This document shows, in pieces, positions 20,901-22,229 of a stretch of DNA of 22,229 bases. A model generated the notes under the pieces. The model was not told where the DNA came from. It saw nothing but the letters and a program-made list of their open reading frames with translations, and searched no databases. The translations under genes were made by a program, and so were the position numbers. The DNA is from Apostichopus leukothele (lineage: Eukaryota; Echinodermata; Holothuroidea; Aspidochirotida; Stichopodidae): contig JAAAKB020080159.1 in NCBI GenBank assembly GCA_010014835.2, positions 1-22,229 on the forward strand, written 5' to 3'. How positions within the stretch are numbered: the stretch's first letter is position 1; every line of letters begins with the position of its first letter.

Positions 20901-21747
20901 GAAGCAACAACTGCAGAACATTACATTTGACTCACCTGTGGTAACAATCACATCAAAGATGCACTCATTAAAGTTGTTAGCATTATCACCAAATCTGTAT
21001 GTGACAGTGGTTGAACCGACTGGGAATGAAGAGCCTGGGGCATGCGAGCGTATCAAAAGTGAAACCTGGTTTGATGCATCTGTAGCTGTGGGTTCTTGCC
21101 ATGGTACATTGGCACTGGTAGTACCTAGCTCCACCACTGTTCCGATATTTGTGGGGCAGTTGGAAATAGTTGGCGGTGTTCTGTCAACTAGAAAGCAAAA
21201 TAGAAGCAAACAGTTGGATAGTGTCTTGCATCGTGCAGTTCAACAACACCGGTGTATGCTTGAAGAAAAAATGCACCTGCAAAGCTTTCACAAACACAAG
21301 CAATTCTGAATACATTTATTCAAGTTATAAAATACTATAGCAATGTAGTTTGCCAAGTTGAAAAACATAATTCAAGTATAAACGATTCTGAAAAATTGGC
21401 TTTTTCTAACAGGCGATGTCTGCAAGGGATATGTTTCATCAATTCATTTTTATATTAAAAGAATTTTGGTAATAATCAACAACACAGATAATTACCTGGT
21501 ATGACATTAACCACAAAGGAGCACATGGCAGATATACCACCAGAATCAGTGAAGGTATAGGACACAACGGTCATGCCTACAGGGAATGTACTACCCGGGC
21601 TATGAGAACGCTCGGAAAGTGTGACTGTTCCTGATAAGTCTGTCGCAGTAGGTTCAATCCAGTTGACAGGAGTCGATGGTGTTCCAAGTTCCACCGTTAC
21701 ATCAATATTGGATGGACAGTTTTCAATGGCCGGTGGTGTGGTATCCA
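2734..21747 (-). CDS. Hyalin-like HYR/EGF transmembrane adhesion protein, 32 exons, 5' end off window
   Basis: This entry joins the minus-strand exons listed one by one below. The mature product in this window would be about 2,186 residues: 10 HYR, 10 EGF-like, 9 HYR, half-EGF with a tetrabasic site, EGF, transmembrane helix, short tail. All 31 introns are phase 1 and all exon junctions restore a full codon, which strongly supports a single gene. HYR modules are immunoglobulin-like beta sandwiches of about 80 residues. In sea urchins, hyalin repeats form the extracellular hyaline layer and bind cells. The EGF block and the membrane anchor suggest a cell-surface relative rather than the secreted protein itself. 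The signal peptide and start are not visible. Introns range from about 110 to 1,180 bp. Those between 300 and 600 bp not listed separately (for example 21188-21495, 18036-18395, 17220-17783, 15323-15688, 14546-15073, 13453-13901, 11776-12186, 11295-11613, 10428-10757, 8872-9300, 6088-6389, 5489-5832, 3408-3837, 2925-3308) show nothing I recognise. Confidence 0.88.
3309..3407 (-). CDS. Juxtamembrane EGF exon
   Basis: 99 bp, phase 1-1, acceptor TTTCTCCTAG and donor ACTG|GTATG. It has six cysteines: [10 protein letters not shown], then [12 protein letters not shown]. Cysteines 1 and 2 are only one residue apart, against about four in the other EGF modules. NGT is a possible N-glycosylation site. 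Confidence 0.85.
3838..3960 (-). CDS. Half-EGF exon with tetrabasic cleavage site
   Basis: 123 bp, phase 1-1, acceptor GTTTCTTAG and donor GATG|GTAAGT. It starts like an EGF module ([14 protein letters not shown], then FLC), giving the first four cysteines at normal spacing. The C5-C6 half is missing and is replaced by [15 protein letters not shown]. The four Arg codons lie at 3857-3868. R-X-(K/R)-R is the consensus for furin-type proprotein convertases, so this looks like a site where the ectodomain is cut from its anchor. The position, between the adhesive modules and the last EGF plus membrane helix, fits that role. Confidence 0.8.
4159..4413 (-). CDS. HYR exon 19, last HYR module
   Basis: 255 bp, phase 1-1, acceptor CTTTTACAG and donor ACTC|GTAAG. 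It reads [35 protein letters not shown] and ANCSF. The final cysteine sits in an N-C-S sequon. Confidence 0.86.
4414..5218 (-). other. Intron with perfect 13-bp hairpin
   Basis: 805-bp intron. It contains arms at 4551-4563 and 4571-4583 that are exact reverse complements with a 7-nt loop. The stretch 4900-5100 has the look of a diverged interspersed repeat, but I cannot name it. Confidence 0.5.
4551..4583. repeat. Perfect inverted repeat, 13-bp arms, 7-nt loop
   Basis: The left arm AGTGTTAACAGAT and right arm ATCTGTTAACACT pair without mismatch around CAGGGGA. It is intronic on the minus-strand gene. Confidence 0.8.
5219..5488 (-). CDS. HYR exon 18, longest HYR exon
   Basis: 270 bp, phase 1-1, acceptor CTTTCTTTCAG and donor GGTG|GTGAG. 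It reads [39 protein letters not shown] and ALCSF. The extra length lies in both ends of the module (STTVV at the start, FVSG at the end). Confidence 0.84.
5833..6087 (-). CDS. HYR exon 17, near-identical twin of HYR exon 15
   Basis: 255 bp, phase 1-1, acceptor TTTTCTACAG and donor TTAT|GTGAG. Same module as 7334-7588 except Thr for Ile in LN(T/I)VT and Leu for Ile in AN(L/I)DA. Confidence 0.85.
6390..6647 (-). CDS. HYR exon 16, with in-frame GGT repeat
   Basis: 258 bp, phase 1-1, acceptor TTTAACAG and donor ACAG|GTAAA. It opens with a run of GGT/GGG codons giving SGGGGGD, then [25 protein letters not shown] and AICSF. The glycine run directly follows the acceptor and acts as a flexible linker. 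Confidence 0.85.
6632..6648 (-). repeat. In-frame (GGT)n microsatellite
   Basis: The plus strand reads CCACCACCACCACCACC directly beside the acceptor of HYR exon 16. On the coding strand it is GGT repeats read as glycine. Confidence 0.8.
6648..7333 (-). other. Intron with G-run near 7291-7307
   Basis: 686 bp. The plus strand has ten or more G, one T and six G shortly before the HYR exon 15 donor side. Otherwise nothing recognised. Confidence 0.5.
7334..7588 (-). CDS. HYR exon 15, near-identical twin of HYR exon 17
   Basis: 255 bp, phase 1-1, acceptor TTTTCTACAG and donor CTGA|GTGAG. It reads [27 protein letters not shown] and AVCEF. No Met lies early in the frame, so it is easily missed in a simple reading-frame scan. 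About 260 bp match 5837-6099 with two substitutions. Confidence 0.85.
7589..8610 (-). other. Intron with poly-G/poly-C repeats
   Basis: 1,022 bp. At 7975-8090 a T-run plus G-run is followed by a C-run, in rough inverted arrangement, flanking about 60 bp. At 8324-8339 there is a run of about 16 G followed by more G-rich sequence. No coding signal was found. Confidence 0.5.
8611..8871 (-). CDS. HYR exon 14, with two possible acceptors
   Basis: The chosen acceptor TTTTTACAG gives 261 bp. A second AG at GGAACAG nine bases further in gives 252 bp in the same frame, the standard HYR exon length. The pyrimidine tract favours the outer one. Donor GCAG|GTGAG. It reads [26 protein letters not shown] and ADCRF. 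Confidence 0.8.
9301..9555 (-). CDS. HYR exon 13
   Basis: 255 bp, phase 1-1, acceptor CCCTTTCTAG and donor ACAA|GTAAG. It reads [25 protein letters not shown] and AICSF, with both cysteines. Confidence 0.85.
9709..9963 (-). CDS. HYR exon 12
   Basis: 255 bp, phase 1-1, acceptor CTACACAG and donor ACCT|GTGAG. It reads [30 protein letters not shown] and ATCNF. A second AG eight bases into the exon would break the frame, so the outer acceptor is chosen. Confidence 0.83.
10179..10427 (-). CDS. HYR exon 11, first of the second HYR block
   Basis: 249 bp, phase 1-1, acceptor ATCATCAG and donor ACAT|GTAAG. It reads [23 protein letters not shown] and SVCLF. The sequence is more divergent than the first HYR block, with DSTTG in place of DLSG or DNSG. 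Confidence 0.83.
10758..10880 (-). CDS. EGF-like exon 10, last of the EGF block
   Basis: 123 bp, phase 1-1, acceptor GTATACAG and donor TCAG|GTAGG. It reads [14 protein letters not shown] and [12 protein letters not shown], six cysteines. Confidence 0.83.
11136..11294 (-). CDS. EGF-like exon 9
   Basis: 159 bp, phase 1-1, acceptor TTCTTACCAG and donor TCAG|GTTTGT. It reads [16 protein letters not shown] and [12 protein letters not shown], six cysteines, again with a long loop between cysteines 3 and 4. Confidence 0.82.
11614..11775 (-). CDS. EGF-like exon 8, long C3-C4 loop
   Basis: 162 bp, phase 1-1, acceptor CCTCTGCAG and donor ACAG|GTGAG. It reads [14 protein letters not shown], then an unusually long loop (about 20 residues) before [12 protein letters not shown]. 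Six cysteines. Confidence 0.83.
12187..12324 (-). CDS. EGF-like exon 7, classic six cysteines
   Basis: 138 bp, phase 1-1, acceptor CCTTGCAG and donor CAAG|GTAAG. Standard [29 protein letters not shown]. From here on the EGF modules have no additional cysteines. Confidence 0.83.
12453..12578 (-). CDS. EGF-like exon 6, seven cysteines
   Basis: 126 bp, phase 1-1, acceptor ATTAACAG and donor GATC|GTAAGT. It reads [16 protein letters not shown], and [12 protein letters not shown]. It keeps the extra cysteine between 3 and 4 but has Ser where the previous modules have the extra cysteine before F.G. This is the mirror case of EGF-like exon 1. Confidence 0.85.
12722..12847 (-). CDS. EGF-like exon 5, eight cysteines
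   Basis: 126 bp, phase 1-1, acceptor CCTCTCACAG and donor GTTG|GTGAGT. Eight cysteines: [16 protein letters not shown], and [12 protein letters not shown]. Confidence 0.85.
13082..13204 (-). CDS. EGF-like exon 4, eight cysteines
   Basis: 123 bp, phase 1-1, acceptor TTTTTACAG and donor TTTA|GTAAGT. Eight cysteines: [17 protein letters not shown], and [12 protein letters not shown]. Val replaces the Phe of FTG. Confidence 0.83.
13333..13452 (-). CDS. EGF-like exon 3, eight cysteines
   Basis: 120 bp, phase 1-1, acceptor TTTAATAG and donor CAAG|GTAAG. Same eight-cysteine form: [16 protein letters not shown], and [12 protein letters not shown]. Confidence 0.85.
13902..14024 (-). CDS. EGF-like exon 2, eight cysteines
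   Basis: 123 bp, phase 1-1, acceptor TTTCTGTTAG and donor ATAG|GTATGT. The module reads [13 protein letters not shown], then an extra cysteine in DSC, and [12 protein letters not shown]. Eight cysteines: the six of EGF plus an additional pair. Confidence 0.82.
14131..14216. repeat. Degenerate TTCACATG/GGTTCA repeat in intron
   Basis: Short units such as TTTGGTTCACATG and GGTTCACATGT recur with variation over about 85 bp, within the 404-bp intron 14025-14428. Confidence 0.6.
14429..14545 (-). CDS. EGF-like exon 1, seven cysteines
   Basis: 117 bp, phase 1-1, acceptor TTTTCAAG and donor ATTG|GTGCGT. It begins with [14 protein letters not shown] and ends [11 protein letters not shown]. It has the six EGF cysteines plus one extra just before FTG, but not the extra one between cysteines 3 and 4 that the next four modules have. 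One cysteine is therefore predicted to be unpaired within the module. Confidence 0.85.
15074..15322 (-). CDS. HYR exon 10, last of the N-terminal HYR block
   Basis: 249 bp, phase 1-1, one codon shorter than its neighbours because the strand before the first cysteine reads PVPSC instead of P.I.NC. The acceptor is CTTCAG and the donor GCAG|GTATG. Signature: [27 protein letters not shown] and AMCQW. Confidence 0.85.
15689..15940 (-). CDS. HYR exon 9, lacking both conserved cysteines
   Basis: 252 bp, phase 1-1, acceptor TATTACAG and donor GAAG|GTAAG. It keeps the HYR signature ([27 protein letters not shown]). NCP has become IRP (codon CGC where TGC is usual) and the second cysteine position reads Val, so this module also has no disulfide pair. 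No stop or frame break is present. Confidence 0.83.
16071..16322 (-). CDS. HYR exon 8
   Basis: 252 bp, phase 1-1, acceptor CTACAG and donor GAGG|GTAAG. Signature: [32 protein letters not shown] and DDCRF. Residue choices are close to the next exon, suggesting a relatively recent duplication between the two. Confidence 0.85.
16529..16780 (-). CDS. HYR exon 7
   Basis: 252 bp, phase 1-1, acceptor TTTACAG and donor GAAG|GTCAG. Signature: [31 protein letters not shown] and ADCEF, with both cysteines. Confidence 0.85.
16968..17219 (-). CDS. HYR exon 6
   Basis: 252 bp, phase 1-1. The acceptor is TTAAAATACAG and the donor is ACTG|GTAAG. It reads [20 protein letters not shown] and AECIF. The central loop ([13 protein letters not shown]) departs from the SH.PG.FPVG form of the other copies. 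Confidence 0.82.
17784..18035 (-). CDS. HYR exon 5
   Basis: 252 bp, phase 1-1, acceptor CATTAG and donor CCAT|GTGAG. Signature: [33 protein letters not shown] and VLCSF. The junction codon with the next exon is Ser, unlike the Val, Glu or Asp used at most HYR joins. Confidence 0.85.
18396..18647 (-). CDS. HYR exon 4
   Basis: 252 bp, phase 1-1, acceptor CATTCAG and donor CATAG|GTAAT. Signature: [33 protein letters not shown], and STCSF as the second cysteine. Very regular copy of the repeat. Confidence 0.85.
18648..19827 (-). other. Largest intron, repeat-filled
   Basis: 1,180 bp. It contains a short direct repeat (CATTGAGAAGAAGTT variants, about 18894-18950) and two copies of a roughly 281-bp element. 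No exon was found. Confidence 0.6.
19090..19650. repeat. Two diverged copies of a ~281-bp repeat with TGACCT half-sites
   Basis: Shared landmarks repeat with a spacing of about 281 bp, for example TTTACATGG at 19278 and 19559, followed by GAACTTGAT, GACTTACA- or TCTTACA-like and GTTTGAGA. Each copy carries TGACCT-type hexamers. In copy two (19518-19530) they form an exact TGACCT-T-TGACCT. This is probably a dispersed or mobile-element-derived repeat of the genome. Confidence 0.65.
19828..20079 (-). CDS. HYR exon 3, lacking both conserved cysteines
   Basis: 252 bp, phase 1-1, acceptor CTTCAG and donor ACAG|GTAGG. The fold signature is intact ([33 protein letters not shown]). The usual NCP is NSP and the usual C.F near the end is TEF, so the disulfide pair is gone. 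The frame is open throughout, so this is a variant module rather than a broken one. Confidence 0.85.
20080..20935 (-). other. AT-rich intron
   Basis: 856 bp, with an ATTAAATA-rich stretch around 20605-20645. No exon or recognised element. Confidence 0.55.
20936..21187 (-). CDS. HYR exon 2
   Basis: 252 bp, phase 1-1, acceptor TTCTAG and donor CACAG|GTGAG. The module reads [33 protein letters not shown] and NECIF, so both cysteines are present. Asn-Gln replaces the usual Ser-Gly after the TDAS stretch. Confidence 0.85.
21496..21747 (-). CDS. HYR exon 1 (in-window numbering)
   Basis: This 252-bp, phase 1-1 exon has an acceptor at TGTGCAG and a donor CCAG|GTAAT. It carries the full HYR signature: [33 protein letters not shown] and the second cysteine in AMCSF. 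It is the first exon of the gene that I can place; further exons should lie beyond the right edge. Confidence 0.85.
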
Positions 21748-22109
21748 CTGCACATAACATCAAAGAGAAGCTATGTCATATTTGACTTGAAACAATCTAT
21801 AGCTTAAAGGGCATAGCATCAGTGTCTATTCATTTATTAAATATCGCACCAATCTGCTTGAATATAAAGTATGTCACTTTATGAACCCTTATCTGGTGAC
21901 TGCATAGTTTTCATTATATCAACTGCATGGTCATTGGTCTGGATGTAATACCAATAAGGAAGTAGAGTGAATTATCCACTTGCACCTTGCCAATTTATTT
22001 GAGTGATAATATGCAAAATGATGGCAAATCTTTTAATAGCCTTGCAGAAGAAGATACATGTTTTACAAGATTTGCAACTACGCTTTATGTTTTTGCTTTG
22101 TGGTCTGAT
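21748..22109 (-). other. Presumed intron upstream of HYR exon 1
   Basis: No HYR, EGF or other coding signal was recognised in this stretch. It should connect to exons beyond the right edge, since exon 21496-21747 starts mid-codon. Confidence 0.5.
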
Positions 22110-22229
22110 GATCCAGTGGATGGGAGCAGGGATCTGGGGACATCCAGTGGAAGGGAGCAGGGATCTGGGGACATCCAGTGGAGGGGAGCAGGGATCTGGG
22201 GACATCCAGTGGAGGGGAGCAGGGATCTG
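22110..22229. repeat. 31-bp minisatellite, at least 3.8 copies, cut by window end
   Basis: Units start at CATCCAGTGG at 22141, 22172 and 22203, with an earlier copy starting at 22110-22111. Each is G-rich (GGGAGCAGGGATCTGGGGA). Copies differ by a single base or two (GGATGGG, GGAAGGG, GGAGGGG). It lies upstream of the first exon I can place, presumably in an intron. Confidence 0.85.

Noticed and set aside
21972-22205. Minus-strand open frame through the minisatellite
   Set aside because: The frame is open only because the 31-bp unit happens to lack stops; the content is simple repeat with no domain.

Overview
The window looks like part of an animal genome, most likely an echinoderm. It is AT-rich, has small exons set in larger introns with GT..AG borders, and contains dispersed repeats. 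The minus-strand gene is built from hyalin repeats (HYR), whose wording (EPTATD.SG, RSH.PGS.FPVG, NCP...C.F.V.V) is very close to that of the hyaline-layer protein hyalin of sea urchins. A hemichordate or cephalochordate source cannot be excluded from sequence alone.

Almost the whole window (21747 down to 2734) is the 3' part of one long minus-strand gene. I place 32 coding exons. Every intron I can place is in phase 1, and the exon sizes sum to an open frame of about 2,186 residues ending in TAA. In transcript order these are: ten HYR exons (21747-15074), ten EGF-like exons (14545-10758), nine HYR exons (10427-4159), one half-EGF exon carrying a tetrabasic Arg-Arg-Arg-Arg site (3960-3838), one complete EGF exon (3407-3309), and a last exon with a single transmembrane helix, a 20-residue tail and the stop (2924-2734). 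The start, signal peptide and any earlier modules lie beyond the right edge. The product reads as a type I membrane-anchored hyalin-like adhesion protein whose ectodomain of more than 2,000 residues could be shed by a furin-type protease.

The left 2 kb holds the last two coding exons of a second gene on the plus strand (858-956 and 1886-2020). It ends in a basic SAP-like helix-extension-helix that resembles the C-terminus of Ku70. The two genes converge, and their candidate polyadenylation signals overlap by about 200 bp.

The introns carry a 31-bp minisatellite at the right edge, a roughly 281-bp repeat in two copies with AGGTCA half-sites, long G/C runs, a perfect 13-bp hairpin and small degenerate repeats. 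The most notable points are the tetrabasic site inside a truncated EGF module, a block of eight-cysteine EGF variants flanked by two complementary seven-cysteine forms, two HYR modules that have each lost both cysteines, and two nearly identical HYR exons separated by a different one.
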